64,000 nucleotides of DNA from Pseudocitrobacter corydidari (GTDB taxonomy: Bacteria > Pseudomonadota > Gammaproteobacteria > Enterobacterales > Enterobacteriaceae): positions 1,402,583 to 1,466,582 of the forward strand of contig NZ_CP087880.1 of the NCBI RefSeq assembly GCF_021172065.1, read 5' to 3'. The notes beneath the pieces were generated by a model. That model was not told where the DNA came from, made no database searches, and worked only from the letters and a program-made list of their open reading frames with translations. A program made the position numbers and the translations under genes. Shown one piece after another: positions 34,543-45,639 of this stretch. Within the stretch, counting starts at the first letter, position 1; every line of letters starts with the position of its first letter.

Positions 34543-35967
34543 TTAATGCTTCACCATGATATGCCGCACGACCGTATAATCCTCCAGCCCGTACAGTGAC
34601 ATATCCTTGCCGTATCCCGACAGTTTCTGCCCGCCATGCGGCATTTCGCTCACCAGCATAAAGTGGGTATTGACCCAGGTGCAGCCATATTGCAACCGCG
34701 CGCTGACGCGATGTGCGCGACCGACATCCTGCGTCCACACAGAGGACGCCAGTCCATACTGTGAGTCGTTCGCCCACGTCAGCACCTGCGCTTCATCATC
34801 AAATGCGGTCACACTCACCACCGGGCCGAATACTTCACGTTGGACGATATCGTCCTGCTGCTTTGCGCCCGCCAGCAGCGTCGGCAGGAAGTAATAACCT
34901 TTACTCTCAGCCTTATGACCGCCCGCGATCACCTTGACGTGCGGCAGCGCTTTCGCTTTGTCTACCGCCGCGCTAACACGCTCAAGATGGGCAATCGAAC
35001 TCAGTGGCCCCAGTTCCGTACTCTCATCATTCGGATCGCCAATTTTCAGGCTGGCCACCGCTGCGCCGAGTTTTTCAACCAACCGCTCATAAACCCCTTT
35101 CTGCGCATAGATACGACAGGCAGCGGTACAATCCTGCCCGGCATTGTAGAAACCGAAGGTGCGCACGCCCTCAACCACGGCATCAATATCCGCGTCATCA
35201 AAGACGATCACCGGCGCTTTCCCGCCCAGTTCCATGTGCGTACGTTTTACCGAGGAGGCAGTATGCGCAATGATGTGCTCCCCGGTGGCGATGGAACCGG
35301 TCAGCGACACCATGCGAACTTTAGAGTGTCCGGTCAGCGGATCGCCCACCGTCTTGCCTCGCCCAAACAGCACGTTCAGCACGCCTGCCGGGAAGATATC
35401 TTTCGCCAGTTCAGCCAGCGCCAGCGCGGTCAGTGGCGTGATTTCAGACGGTTTGATCACCACGCAGTTGCCCGCCGCCAGCGCCGGGGCCAGCTTCCAG
35501 GCCGCCATCATTAGCGGATAGTTCCACGGGGCGATAGAGGCGACCACGCCGACCGGATCGCGACGGATCATCGACGTGTGCCCTTCCAGATATTCTCCCG
35601 CCGCCAGGCCATTGAGGCAACGCGCCGCACCGGCAAAGAAGCGGAAGACATCAACAATGGCCGGAAGCTCATCATTCAGTACGCAGTGCAGCGGTTTACC
35701 GCAGTTCAGAGACTCTAATTTTGCCAGCGTCTGAGCATGCGCTTCGATGGTATCCGCCAGTTTTAACAGACATTCCGCGCGGTGCTTCGGCGTGGTTTGC
35801 CCCCACTCGACGAAGGCACGGTCAGCCGCTTCCACGGCCGCGTTCACCTGCTGAGGAGACGCTTCGGCTATCTCCAGCAATACCGCACCCGTTGCCGGGT
35901 TGTACACGGGCTGCGTCTCGCCTTCACCCGCTACCAGCTCGCCATTAATCAATAAGTTATGTTGCAT
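34543..35967 (-). CDS. patD: 4-aminobutyraldehyde (gamma-aminobutyraldehyde) dehydrogenase PatD
   Basis: A 474-residue NAD-dependent aldehyde dehydrogenase, near-identical in recall to E. coli PatD (YdcW). The active-site Cys is in GQDCTAACR, the Glu in MELGGKAP, and the NAD-binding motif is [10 protein letters not shown]. It oxidises 4-aminobutanal from putrescine to GABA. I start it at 35967 ([10 protein letters not shown]), the family N-terminus; upstream in-frame ATGs up to 36024 lie inside ydcV. It closes the ydcSTUV-patD operon, so polyamine uptake and oxidation are linked. Confidence 0.95.
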   Translation of the reverse strand: MQHNLLINGELVAGEGETQPVYNPATGAVLLEIAEASPQQVNAAVEAADRAFVEWGQTTPKHRAECLLKLADTIEAHAQTLAKLESLNCGKPLHCVLNDELPAIVDVFRFFAGAARCLNGLAAGEYLEGHTSMIRRDPVGVVASIAPWNYPLMMAAWKLAPALAAGNCVVIKPSEITPLTALALAELAKDIFPAGVLNVLFGRGKTVGDPLTGHSKVRMVSLTGSIATGEHIIAHTASSVKRTHMELGGKAPVIVFDDADIDAVVEGVRTFGFYNAGQDCTAACRIYAQKGVYERLVEKLGAAVASLKIGDPNDESTELGPLSSIAHLERVSAAVDKAKALPHVKVIAGGHKAESKGYYFLPTLLAGAKQQDDIVQREVFGPVVSVTAFDDEAQVLTWANDSQYGLASSVWTQDVGRAHRVSARLQYGCTWVNTHFMLVSEMPHGGQKLSGYGKDMSLYGLEDYTVVRHIMVKH

Positions 35968-35989
35968 CGCTGTATCCTGTCTGATTGAG

Positions 35990-36796
35990 TTATTTACCAC
36001 CGCTGGCCGCTGTCTCATCATCACGAGTCAGCCACCATGCCCCTAAAATCGGTATTGCTGTAATCATCATCACCAGAAGCGCTACGACGTTGGTGACCGG
36101 AACATCTCGCGGCCTGCCCAGCTGATTTAACAACCACAGCGGCAACGTGCGCTCATGGCCTGCCGTAAAGGTCGTCACGATGATTTCATCAAACGACAGC
36201 GCGAAAGCCAGCATTCCGCCCGCCAGCAGTGCGGAGCCCAGATTCGGCAGAACGACATAGCGAAAGGTTTGCCAACCGCTGGCCCCGAGATCCATCGATG
36301 CCTCGACCAGGCTCCATGAGGTTCTACGAAAACGCGCAATCACGTTATTGAATACCACCACCACGCAAAACGTGGCGTGCCCTATCACTATCGTCAGCAG
36401 ACCGGGTTCAAGCCCCACCGTTTTGAAGGCGCTGAGCAGAGCAAGACCCGTGACGATACCCGGCAAAGCAATCGGTAACAGCAGCAGCAACGAGATGGCG
36501 TTTTTGCCAAAAAACTCACTGCGCCAGAGCGCGGCGGCGGCCAGCGTACCCAGAACCAGCGCGATAGCCGTCGATAACGAGGCAATTTTAAGTGACAGTG
36601 TCACCGCCTCAAGGATATCGCTACGCCCGGCAGCTTCGCTAAACCAACGTAGCGTCAGCCCTTGCGGCGGGAAGCTAAATGCGGCGTCCTCGGTGTTGAA
36701 GGCGTAGATAGCGATAATCAACAGCGGGAAGTGAAGAAATACCACGCCGCCCCAGGCTGCGATACGAACGAACAACGGTGCGCGATTAGAGTGCAT
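35990..36796 (-). CDS. ydcV: Putrescine/spermidine-type ABC transporter permease YdcV
   Basis: A 268-residue permease of the PotC class, with six membrane segments and an EAA loop ([24 protein letters not shown]). It overlaps the end of ydcU by 11 bp. Together with YdcU it forms the channel of the YdcSTUV importer. Confidence 0.93.
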   Translation of the reverse strand: MHSNRAPLFVRIAAWGGVVFLHFPLLIIAIYAFNTEDAAFSFPPQGLTLRWFSEAAGRSDILEAVTLSLKIASLSTAIALVLGTLAAAALWRSEFFGKNAISLLLLLPIALPGIVTGLALLSAFKTVGLEPGLLTIVIGHATFCVVVVFNNVIARFRRTSWSLVEASMDLGASGWQTFRYVVLPNLGSALLAGGMLAFALSFDEIIVTTFTAGHERTLPLWLLNQLGRPRDVPVTNVVALLVMMITAIPILGAWWLTRDDETAASGGK

Positions 36797-37727
36797 CGAA
36801 GGCTCCCAGGCGTTTCACAAACGCCAGATAAAGCGCAATCAGCACGATGGGGACCAGCGTAAACGCAGCGGCCATTGGCATATTGCCAATCGCCCCCTGC
36901 TGGGAATAGACCATATTGCCGATAAAATATCCCGGCGGCCCCACCAGCTGCGGCACAATAAAGTCGCCGAGCGTCAGTGAAAAGGTAAAGATGGAGCCTG
37001 CCGCCACGCCGGGGATCGCCAGCGGCAATACCACATAGCGAAACGTCTGGCGCGGGTGTGCGCCCAAATCGGCGGAGGCCTGCATCAGTGACGGCGGAAG
37101 ACGCTCCAGCGCAGCCTGAATCGGCAGGATCATAAACGGCAGCCAGATATAGACGAACACCAGAAAGCGCCCGAGCCCGGAGGTGGATAGCGTATTTCCG
37201 CCGACGCCAGGCACGGTCAAAATTGCGCTCAACACGCCGCCGAGCCCCATATGGTTGAGAAACCACTGCGCCACGCCATCTTTCGCCAACAGCAGCGTCC
37301 AGGCGTACGCCTTAACGATATAGCTGGCCCACATCGGTAACATCACCGCGATATAGAAAAACGCCTTCATCTTTCCCGAAGTGTAGCGCGCCATGTACCA
37401 CGCCATCGGAAATGCCAGAATGGCGCTGGCAATCGTCACCGCGATGGCCATGGTGAGCGTTCGCAAAATGATGTCGTAATTGGCCGGGTTAAACAGCGCC
37501 CGAAGATTCGCCAGCGTGAGATCCGGTGTTACTGACATGGTGAAATCGTCGAAGGTATAGACCCCCTGCCACAACAGTGTCAGCAGCGAACCAAAGTAAA
37601 CGACGCCGAACCACATCAACGGGCCGAGCAACAATAAAAAGAGCCCCAGCGCGGGCTTGCGCCAGAACAAGCCCGAAAGCCGTGCGGAACTGGCGGAAGC
37701 ACTGGATTTACTGATACTCATCTCCAT
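36786..37727 (-). CDS. ydcU: Putrescine/spermidine-type ABC transporter permease YdcU
   Basis: A 313-residue PotB-class permease. After a polar N-terminus there are six membrane segments and an EAA loop ([26 protein letters not shown]). It abuts ydcT directly (stop and start adjacent) and overlaps ydcV, so the operon is tightly coupled. Confidence 0.93.
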   Translation of the reverse strand: MEMSISKSSASASSARLSGLFWRKPALGLFLLLLGPLMWFGVVYFGSLLTLLWQGVYTFDDFTMSVTPDLTLANLRALFNPANYDIILRTLTMAIAVTIASAILAFPMAWYMARYTSGKMKAFFYIAVMLPMWASYIVKAYAWTLLLAKDGVAQWFLNHMGLGGVLSAILTVPGVGGNTLSTSGLGRFLVFVYIWLPFMILPIQAALERLPPSLMQASADLGAHPRQTFRYVVLPLAIPGVAAGSIFTFSLTLGDFIVPQLVGPPGYFIGNMVYSQQGAIGNMPMAAAFTLVPIVLIALYLAFVKRLGAFDAL

Positions 37728-38741
37728 TTACCTCCCTCCATCCAGCGGCACCATCGCGTCGCGCGCCCACGACGCCAGCACCGTCTGTCCGGTTTGCGGC
37801 CCGCTGGGGGTTAGATCCGTGGAGACGTTGGCTTCACTGACCAGCAGTTTTCCGCCACCTTCAAGCAGCAGTTCAAAACGCGTGGCGGCCCCCTGATACT
37901 GCACCGACTGCACCACGCCGCGAGCCTGAATTTCCCCTGGCGTATTCAGGCGAATATGTTCCGGGCGCAGCGACCAGTCACCGCTCATTCCGCAAAGGGT
38001 TGTCGCCTGCGCCGAATCAAAGACATTCGAGGTGCCGACAAACCCGGCGACAAATGGCGTGCGCGGACGCAGATAGAGTTCGCGCGGCGTGTCCACCTGC
38101 TCGATGCGACCGTTATTGAACACCGCAACCCGGCCAGACATCGACAGCGCTTCGCCCTGATCGTGGGTGACAAAAATAAAGGTGATCCCAAGTTCCTGTT
38201 GCAGCTTTTTCAACTCAACCTGCATCTGTTCACGCAGTTTGAGATCCAGCGCGCCCAGCGGTTCGTCCAGCAGCAGAACGCGCGGCTGATTGACCAGCGC
38301 ACGCGCGATTGCCACGCGCTGACGCTGACCGCCGGAAAGCTGTGACGGTTTACGATCCCAGGCAAACCCCAGCGCCACCTGCTCCAGCGCCAGTCGCGCC
38401 CGCGCATGTCGCGCTTTCTTCGCCACGCCTTTCACCATCAGCCCATAGGCCACGTTGTCGAGAATCGACATATGCGGGAACAGCGCGTAATCCTGGAAAA
38501 CCGTATTCACATCGCGCTCCCACGGCGGGAGTTCGCTGGCCTGACGGCCAAAAATAGAAATCGCGCCGCCTGAAAGCTGTTCAAAACCGGCAATCAGCCG
38601 CAGGCAGGTGGTTTTACCGGAGCCAGAAGGCCCCAGCATCGAAAAGAACTCCCCGTCGTGGATGGCAATACTGACGCCATCCACCGCACGAACCTCACCA
38701 TACAGACGGGAGACATCATGAAACTCTACAGCGTACGTCAT
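37728..38741 (-). CDS. ydcT: Putrescine/spermidine-type ABC transporter ATPase YdcT
   Basis: A 337-residue PotA-type ATPase with Walker A GPSGSGKTT, signature LSGGQRQRVAIARAL, Walker B VLLLDEPLGALD and switch VTHDQGEA. The C-terminal TOBE domain is present (LRPEHIRLNTPG). It energises import through YdcU/YdcV. It follows ydcS by 17 bp. Confidence 0.94.
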   Translation of the reverse strand: MTYAVEFHDVSRLYGEVRAVDGVSIAIHDGEFFSMLGPSGSGKTTCLRLIAGFEQLSGGAISIFGRQASELPPWERDVNTVFQDYALFPHMSILDNVAYGLMVKGVAKKARHARARLALEQVALGFAWDRKPSQLSGGQRQRVAIARALVNQPRVLLLDEPLGALDLKLREQMQVELKKLQQELGITFIFVTHDQGEALSMSGRVAVFNNGRIEQVDTPRELYLRPRTPFVAGFVGTSNVFDSAQATTLCGMSGDWSLRPEHIRLNTPGEIQARGVVQSVQYQGAATRFELLLEGGGKLLVSEANVSTDLTPSGPQTGQTVLASWARDAMVPLDGGR

Positions 38742-38758
38742 GTTTCACTCCCGGGCGA

Positions 38759-39904
38759 TCAGCGGCCACCCATAATGGCGATGTAATCCTGCGTCCAGCG
38801 GCTGTAAGGCACATATTTCCCGCCTTCCGCCACCGGCGTTTTCCAGAATGCGATTTTGTCGAAGAAGTTATAGCCGTTGGTTTCACAGCCTTTTTCGCCC
38901 AGCAGCGGGCTGGCTTTACAGCCTTCCGCCACCACAGGCAGCGAGCCGAACCAGGCCGCGACATCACCCTGCACTTTTGGCGTCAGTGACCAGTTCATCC
39001 ACTTGTACGCACAAACAGGATGTTTCGCCTCAGCATGCAGCATGGTGGTATCCGCCCAGCCGGTGACGCCTTCTTTCGGGAAGACCGTGGCAATCGGCTG
39101 ACCTTCACCCTTCAGGCCGTTAGCCTGATACGGCCACGCGCTGGACGCCACCACGCCTTCGTTTTTAAAGTCGCTCATCTGGACAGTCGTATCGTGCCAG
39201 TAGCGGTGGATTAACCCATGCTGATCGCGCAGCACTTTCAGCACCGCCTGATACTGTTCTTCGGTCAGTTGATAAGGGTCATCAATGCCCAGCGCCGGTT
39301 GCGTGGCTTTCACGAACAACGCCGCATCGGCGATATAAATCGGGCCATCGTAGGCCTGAACGCGACCCTGGTTGGATTTGCCATCCGAAAGGTTTTGTTT
39401 CACAAAAACAACGTTCCAGGAGTCCGGCGGCGTTGGGAATATTTTGGTGTTATACATCAGCAGGTTTGGCCCCCACTGATACGGCGTACCGTACACTTTG
39501 CCGCCGACGTTAAACCAGGCGCCCTTTTCCAGACGCGGGTCGAGGGTTTTCCAGTTAGCGATCAGTTCAGGATTGATCGGCTGCACGCGTTTGCCCATAA
39601 TCAGGCGCAGCGAGGCGTCGCCGGACGCGGTGACAAGGTCATAGCCGCCCTTCGCCATCAGGCTCACCATTTCATCTGACGTCGCGGCGGTTTTAACGTT
39701 AATTTTGCAGCCGCTCTCTTTTTCAAACTGGCTCACCCAATCGTACTGTTTATCGGTTTCGCCCCGTTCGATGTAACCCGGCCAGGCGATAATATCCAAA
39801 CGCCCTTCTCCTTTATCGAGTGATTTAGGCGGTTCGGCGGCGTGCGCCACAGCGATAGTCATCCCGAGCGCGCACAGGCTGCTGCAGGCAAATTTCTTGC
39901 TCAT
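38759..39904 (-). CDS. ydcS: Periplasmic ABC binding protein YdcS
   Basis: A 381-residue PotD/PotF-like binding protein with a Sec signal (MSKKFACSSLCALGMTIAVAHAAE). Domains typical of polyamine-binding proteins include LDIIAWPGYIERGETDKQYDWV and GVVASSAWPYQAN. E. coli YdcS is also reported to have polyhydroxybutyrate-synthase activity. It is the first gene of the operon; the 273 bp upstream (39905-40177) contain its promoter and no gene that I can see. Confidence 0.93.
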   Translation of the reverse strand: MSKKFACSSLCALGMTIAVAHAAEPPKSLDKGEGRLDIIAWPGYIERGETDKQYDWVSQFEKESGCKINVKTAATSDEMVSLMAKGGYDLVTASGDASLRLIMGKRVQPINPELIANWKTLDPRLEKGAWFNVGGKVYGTPYQWGPNLLMYNTKIFPTPPDSWNVVFVKQNLSDGKSNQGRVQAYDGPIYIADAALFVKATQPALGIDDPYQLTEEQYQAVLKVLRDQHGLIHRYWHDTTVQMSDFKNEGVVASSAWPYQANGLKGEGQPIATVFPKEGVTGWADTTMLHAEAKHPVCAYKWMNWSLTPKVQGDVAAWFGSLPVVAEGCKASPLLGEKGCETNGYNFFDKIAFWKTPVAEGGKYVPYSRWTQDYIAIMGGR

Positions 39905-40177
39905 AAAGATTTACTCCTGTCACAATGAAATTGAGCGGCAGCCGTGCCGTAAAAATATCTCCCTCACTAAAAATAGATGGCGTAACTCAAGGCCTCGCGG
40001 GCGCGAGAAGAAATTTGTGCAGGTTGTGACAAAGTACGCATTCCGCGTATATGAAAGGATGACCTGCTCAGAATATGGATTATAGACAAGGAGTTAGGGC
40101 GTGGTGCGGCTATGCGAATTTCCTATGACCGCGGCGGAATAAAATAACCCACGGCCATTGTTTGATCATACCAATAA

Positions 40178-41590
40178 TTAATTCAGAAGCTGGCGAATGA
40201 GTTTACCGAGTATTTCCACTGCGCGATCTTCCCGCTCTCCCCAGCCCCACGCGGTATTAAAGCGGAAAAAGGACGCCCAGTTATCGGTGGTGGAAAACAT
40301 TTTGCCCGGCGCAATGCTAATGTGATGTTCAAGCGCCATCGCGCTGAGTACGCCTGCGTCAATTCCGGCGGGCAATTCCAGCCATAAGAAATAACCGCTG
40401 TCGTTATGGTGAATTTTGACTTCCGGCGGCAAATGACGCAGTAACGCCTGCCACGCCAGCTGTTTACGTTCGGCCAGTTGACGCCGCAAGCGTCGCAAAT
40501 GCGCGTCGTAACGTTTGGTGGCGAGATAATCCACCAATGCCATCTGCATCGGTGAACTGGTAGAGAGCGTACTCATCAACTGCAAATGCTGAATCCGCCT
40601 GGCGTGCTTGCCTGCCGCTACCCAGCCAATACGGAAACCCGGCACCAGGCACTTGGAAAAAGAGCTACAGTGCAGCGTCATGTCGTCGCGATCCCACGCC
40701 TTTGCAGGGAGGGGTTTATCACGGCCAAAGTAGAGTTCGCTGTACACATCGTCTTCTATCAGCGTCACATTGTGCGCCGTCAGCAACGCCACGAGCTGCG
40801 CTTTCTTCTCCGGAGACAGCGTGAAACCCAGCGGATTCTGGCTATTGGTCATCAGCCAGCAGGCTTTCACCGGATAATTTTGCAACGCCTGCGCCAGCGC
40901 ATCGAGATCGATACCTTCTTTCACATCCGTCGCCACCGAGAGCGCCTTCAGTTTCAACCGTTCCAGAGCCTGCAACGCACCGTAGAAACAAGGGTTCTCA
41001 ACAATCACCCAATCCCCCGGTTCAGTCACCGCCTGCAGGCTCAGATTCAGCGCCTCAAGCGCCCCGGCGGTGATCACTATCTCATCCGGAGAAACCGTTA
41101 TGCCCTGCAACGCGTAACGCCTGGCGATAGCATGACGCAGCTCATCATTGCCCGGCGGCAGGTTTTCAATCACGCTCATCGCCGTGGCGGTTTTGCTTAC
41201 CTGCGCCAGTGAGCGGTTTAGCTGCGGCAGTGGAAACAGCCGTGGGTCAGGGAACGCCGAGGCAAACGGCAGCACAGACGCATCGCGGCTGGCCTGTAAT
41301 ACCTCGAAAATATAGGTGTTGATATCAACGGCTTCATCACGCATCACCTGCACAGGCGGACGGCTGGGGCGCTGCACCACCGCACGCGGCGCAACGTAAT
41401 AGCCCGACTGCGGGCGGGCGATGATTCGCCCCTGGCTTTCCAGCAACTGATAAGCATGACTGACGGTCATAAAACTCATGCCGCTGTTCACCACCTGCTC
41501 GCGCAGCGACGGTAGCCTGTCGCCGGGTTGCCAGACGCCGTTCTCTATCTGATCCGTCATCTGTTGCGCAAGCCGCTGGTATTTTTTCAT
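40178..41590 (-). CDS. ydcR: MocR/GntR-type regulator YdcR
   Basis: A 470-residue fusion of an N-terminal GntR winged helix (QQMTDQIENGVWQPGDRLPSLREQVVNSGMSFMTVSHAYQLLESQG) and a class-I aminotransferase-like domain. The PLP-binding Lys lies in CSSFSKCLVPGFRIGW. Such MocR regulators sense PLP or amino compounds. Location directly upstream and codirectional with ydcSTUV-patD suggests control of that operon. Length and order match E. coli YdcR. Confidence 0.93.
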   Translation of the reverse strand: MKKYQRLAQQMTDQIENGVWQPGDRLPSLREQVVNSGMSFMTVSHAYQLLESQGRIIARPQSGYYVAPRAVVQRPSRPPVQVMRDEAVDINTYIFEVLQASRDASVLPFASAFPDPRLFPLPQLNRSLAQVSKTATAMSVIENLPPGNDELRHAIARRYALQGITVSPDEIVITAGALEALNLSLQAVTEPGDWVIVENPCFYGALQALERLKLKALSVATDVKEGIDLDALAQALQNYPVKACWLMTNSQNPLGFTLSPEKKAQLVALLTAHNVTLIEDDVYSELYFGRDKPLPAKAWDRDDMTLHCSSFSKCLVPGFRIGWVAAGKHARRIQHLQLMSTLSTSSPMQMALVDYLATKRYDAHLRRLRRQLAERKQLAWQALLRHLPPEVKIHHNDSGYFLWLELPAGIDAGVLSAMALEHHISIAPGKMFSTTDNWASFFRFNTAWGWGEREDRAVEILGKLIRQLLN

Positions 41591-41918
41591 CGCTTTGTCC
41601 GATTTACGATTGAGTAACCAGCATCTTATAACAGTTTTACAAAAACTTCATTTTCGCGTAACTGTTATGAATAGTCCGAAAGTGCGTTTTTTCTGAAGTA
41701 CGTATTAGACATAAACACGATGAACAATAATCATGAGGGTATTCGACGACTACCCATCATGGGGAATGGTCAATTACCGCAGTAACAATAACACTGTGTT
41801 AAAGCGTACGGATTTGTAAAAAGTATTAAGAATCAGCAAAGAATGAAATCTTGACTGGAAAAGATGCGCTGATGAGATATGAATTATAGAGGACAGCAAT
41901 ATGGCGTTAAGGAGCGTT
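41591..41918. other. Intergenic region upstream of ydcR
   Basis: This 328-bp AT-rich stretch holds the divergent promoters of ydcR and the zinc-ribbon gene. I see no additional ORF, RNA gene or clear repeat in it. Confidence 0.5.
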
Positions 41919-42116
41919 ATGCAGGATCACACCTATTTATGCCCGGACTGTGAAGAACCCATATTTAAACCGGGCACAGTTATTTACACGCCAGAAGAGA
42001 TTAGCAACTGTCACTGCCAACAATGTGGCCGTGCGTATACGCCAGAAGATGTCATCAACCAGGCGCGCAAAGCCGCCGCAGCCCTGCTGCGTAACGCTCT
42101 GTACTGCCAGGAATGA
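41919..42116 (+). CDS. Small zinc-ribbon protein
   Basis: A 65-residue protein with two CxxC knuckles (LCPDCEEPIFKPGT and CHCQQCGRAYTPED), a classic zinc ribbon, then an Ala-rich helix ending in NALYCQE. It resembles the small putative zinc-binding proteins found in enterobacterial genomes and prophages (the YnfU/ECs_2282 type). I chose ATG 41919 behind AAGGAG; an ATG at 41901, with GAGGA upstream, would add six residues. No operon partner. Confidence 0.75.
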   Translation: MQDHTYLCPDCEEPIFKPGTVIYTPEEISNCHCQQCGRAYTPEDVINQARKAAAALLRNALYCQE

Positions 42117-42132
42117 ACGTCAGTGTTTACGC

Positions 42133-42306
42133 TTAGCGCCAGTATGTATGTCTTTTCTTGATTGGCCCACGGAATAACGAGGGAGCGGCTTTCTTACTGC
42201 GAGTCAATAACATAAGCAGTACACACATAAAGCTAATAAAACCTAAAAAAACGCCCTGACCTGCGGCGATCATTAGGTGCATTAAAGATGTATATTCAAC
42301 GATCAT
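42133..42306 (-). CDS. Possible small single-span membrane protein (57 aa)
   Basis: ORF MIVEYTSLMHLMIAAGQGVF...LLTRSKKAAPSLFRGPIKKRHTYWR is 57 residues: one long hydrophobic helix (about residues 8-35) followed by a strongly basic tail, a pattern typical of real small inner-membrane proteins with the tail in the cytosol. The ribosome site is weak. It converges on the zinc-ribbon gene with 16 bp between stops. I know no family for it. The adjoining 42307-42574 contains a CCGACG/CGTCGG inverted repeat (42402-42425) and no gene. Confidence 0.45.
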   Translation of the reverse strand: MIVEYTSLMHLMIAAGQGVFLGFISFMCVLLMLLTRSKKAAPSLFRGPIKKRHTYWR

Positions 42307-42574
42307 ATCAGCCAGACTTCTTTATACTCTTACTGCCCACTGCGGGTGGTTAAAAAATCAGCAAAAGAAAATGTGTAATTATCAGAAAAGGGTTTTATTA
42401 GCCGACGAAGAAAATGACACGTCGGTTAACCGGCGCAAATTATATGACAGGATGCGGTAAAAACGGAACTGCTAATTCTGGTAATCGCGCGATGCGTCAC
42501 AGGAAAAAGATTGCAAAATGTTAAGTAAAAACCCAATCGTACATTTCCCATGACGCCACAATGATGCAGATTTG

Positions 42575-43510
<936 letters not shown>

Positions 43511-43548
43511 GAGAATAGTTATTGGTTAGAGATGGACGCACCGAATTC

Positions 43549-43583
43549 TACTCCCCCCCAGTACCGAATACTACCCCCCAGTA
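43549..43583. promoter_or_regulatory. Two RcnR operator sites between rcnA and rcnR
   Basis: 43549-43563 reads TACT-C7-AGTA and 43569-43583 reads TACT-A-C6-AGTA. Both match the RcnR motif TACT-G6-N-AGTA on the minus strand. They lie 38-50 bp from each start, as in E. coli. Confidence 0.93.
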
Positions 43584-43633
43584 GAATGCTAATGCTATAA
43601 TCAACATCGATTTTAAGTCAGAGAGATATCAGC

Positions 43634-43906
43634 ATGTCGCATACTATTCGTGATAAACAGAAGCTTAAAGCCCGTGCCAGCAAGATTCAGGGTCAGGTGG
43701 TGGCGCTCAAAAAAATGCTCGATGAGCCTCATGAATGTGCCGCCGTGCTACAACAAATCGCCGCTATTCGCGGTGCGGTGAACGGTTTAATGCGCGAAGT
43801 TATCAAAGGCCATCTGACGGAACATATCGTTCATCAGGGCGAAGAATTGAAGCGTGAAGAAGATCTTGAAGTGGTGCTGAAGGTGCTGGATTCCTATATC
43901 AAGTAA
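43634..43906 (+). CDS. rcnR: Ni/Co-responsive repressor RcnR
   Basis: A 90-residue CsoR/FrmR-family tetrameric repressor that releases rcnA upon Ni(II) or Co(II) binding. All the known metal ligands are in their E. coli positions: His3, Cys35, His60 and His64. Ribosome site AGAGAGAT. It probably represses both itself and rcnA through the sites at 43549-43583. Its end lies 10 bp from a tRNA-like gene on the opposite strand. Confidence 0.96.
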   Translation: MSHTIRDKQKLKARASKIQGQVVALKKMLDEPHECAAVLQQIAAIRGAVNGLMREVIKGHLTEHIVHQGEELKREEDLEVVLKVLDSYIK

Positions 43907-43916
43907 TCCAGAAATG

Positions 43917-43992
43917 TGGACCGCCATCGAGGCCTCGAACCCCGTCCCTTCCAATCGAAAATCGTCTGCTCTTCCAGTTGAGCTAATGGCGG
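43917..43992 (-). tRNA. Atypical tRNA-like gene with UUC anticodon and encoded CCA
   Basis: The 76-nt minus-strand segment folds as a tRNA: perfect 7-bp acceptor CCGCCAT/ATGGCGG, then T73 and CCA; D-stem GCTC/GAGC with GG at 18-19; T-arm CGGGG-TTCGAGG-CCTCG with one G-U. T8, A14, A21 and T33 are in place. Anomalies: the two outer anticodon-stem pairs are mismatched (G-A, A-G), the 15-48 pair is A-A, and U73 with C1-G72 does not fit tRNA-Glu although the anticodon reads UUC. It may be a decayed or acquired tRNA, or a specialised tRNA-like RNA. Confidence 0.6.
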
Positions 43993-44241
43993 TTTGCTGT
44001 GTCATGCTGAACAACGAGCGGCAGAGTAATCCCCTCTACTTCAATGAAAGTTAAACAAAAATCCGGAACCGAAAAAGCTTAACTTTCCTTACATTTCGCT
44101 CAGTCATTCGCACGACTCCTCTCCCCCGGATGTATAACAGTTAACGCAACTGTTATCTAAAAACATCGCTTTGCTGTACATGTCACCGGATTGTTACGCA
44201 CCTTACAATTTGACCGAACAAAAATTGATGCGGAGTTTTGC

Positions 44242-45639
44242 ATGTTTGGTCTTGATGCGTTTCACCTGGCGCGAATACAGTTCGCCTTCACCGTCTCCTT
44301 TCACATTATCTTTCCCGCCATCACCATCGGGCTTGCCAGCTATCTGGCGGTGCTCGAAGGGTTATGGCTCAAAACCCGTCAGCCGGTCTGGCGTTCGCTC
44401 TACCATTTCTGGTCGAAGATTTTTGCCGTTAACTTTGGGATGGGCGTTGTTTCCGGGCTGGTAATGGCCTATCAGTTTGGCACCAACTGGAGCGGTTTCT
44501 CACAATTTGCAGGCAGTATTACCGGCCCGCTGCTCACCTATGAAGTGTTAACCGCCTTCTTCCTCGAAGCGGGTTTCCTCGGCGTGATGCTCTTTGGCTG
44601 GAATAAAGTCGGGCCGGGGTTACACTTCTTCGCGACCTGCATGGTGGCACTGGGTACGCTTATCTCAACGTTCTGGATCCTCGCGTCAAACAGCTGGATG
44701 CAAACACCGCAGGGCTTCGAGATCGTGAACGGCCAGGTTGTACCGGTTGACTGGTTCGCGGTGGTCTTCAACCCGTCATTCCCCTATCGCCTGTTACATA
44801 TGACGGTGGCGGCTTTCCTGAGCAGCGCCCTGTTTGTCGGCGCATCTGCGGCCTGGCATCTGCTGCGCGGTAATAACACGCCCGCTATCCGCACCATGTT
44901 TTCGATGGCCCTGTGGATGACGCTTATCGTCGCGCCCATTCAGGCCATGATTGGTGATATGCACGGTCTGAATACGCTGAAACACCAGCCGTCAAAAATC
45001 GCCGCCATTGAAGGTCACTGGGAAAATCCGCCGGGCGAGCCTACACCGCTGCTGCTGTTTGGCTGGCCCGATATGGAGCAGGAACGTACCCGCTACGGCC
45101 TGGAGATCCCCGCGCTGGGAAGCTTAATCCTCACCCATAGCCTCGACAAACAGGTCCCGGCGCTGAAGGAGTTTGCCAAAGAGGACCGCCCGAACTCCAC
45201 TATCGTCTTCTGGTCGTTTCGCATTATGGCCGGTCTTGGCATGCTGATGCTGCTGTTAGGCGTCGCCGCGCTGTGGCTGCGCAAAAAGCAGCGCCTCTAT
45301 GTTTCGCGCCCCTTCTTATGGTTTGCGTTGCTGATGGGGCCATCTGGCTTAATCGCCATTCTCGCAGGATGGGTCACCACCGAAGTGGGCCGGCAACCAT
45401 GGGTAGTGTATGGCCTACAGCGTACGGCGGATGCGGTTTCCGCCCACGGAGATTTGCATATGAGCATCAGCCTGTTGGCCTTTTTTGTGGTCTACAGCTC
45501 GGTCTTCGGCGTCGGATACAGCTATATGGTGCGCCTGATCCGCAAAGGGCCGCAGGATTTTACTCCGCCCACTGACGGTACGCCTGCGCGTCCTCTTTCC
45601 GCCGCAATTACCCCTACTCATTCACAGGAGCAGCACTGA
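44242..45639 (+). CDS. Cyanide-insensitive-type cytochrome bd quinol oxidase subunit I (CioA-like)
   Basis: A 465-residue CydA-family protein with about nine membrane helices. Haem ligands are in place: His21 (VSFHIIFP), His186 (RLLHMTVA), and a Met near residue 329 (FRIMAGLG). It is about 57 residues shorter than E. coli CydA because the Q-loop is short, the mark of the CIO/bd-S branch. It reduces O2 with quinol electrons. I start it at 44242 behind GCGGAG; an ATG at 44191 would add an unlikely charged extension. TGATG coupling to subunit II. Confidence 0.9.
   Translation: MFGLDAFHLARIQFAFTVSFHIIFPAITIGLASYLAVLEGLWLKTRQPVWRSLYHFWSKIFAVNFGMGVVSGLVMAYQFGTNWSGFSQFAGSITGPLLTYEVLTAFFLEAGFLGVMLFGWNKVGPGLHFFATCMVALGTLISTFWILASNSWMQTPQGFEIVNGQVVPVDWFAVVFNPSFPYRLLHMTVAAFLSSALFVGASAAWHLLRGNNTPAIRTMFSMALWMTLIVAPIQAMIGDMHGLNTLKHQPSKIAAIEGHWENPPGEPTPLLLFGWPDMEQERTRYGLEIPALGSLILTHSLDKQVPALKEFAKEDRPNSTIVFWSFRIMAGLGMLMLLLGVAALWLRKKQRLYVSRPFLWFALLMGPSGLIAILAGWVTTEVGRQPWVVYGLQRTADAVSAHGDLHMSISLLAFFVVYSSVFGVGYSYMVRLIRKGPQDFTPPTDGTPARPLSAAITPTHSQEQH

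Noticed and set aside
34840..35514. 224-codon ORF antisense to patD
   Set aside because: High-GC shadow frame of a well-recognised dehydrogenase; no ribosome site or family features.
42307..42574. Search for rcnB next to rcnA
   Set aside because: No signal-peptide ORF on either strand; only an inverted repeat and AT-rich sequence.
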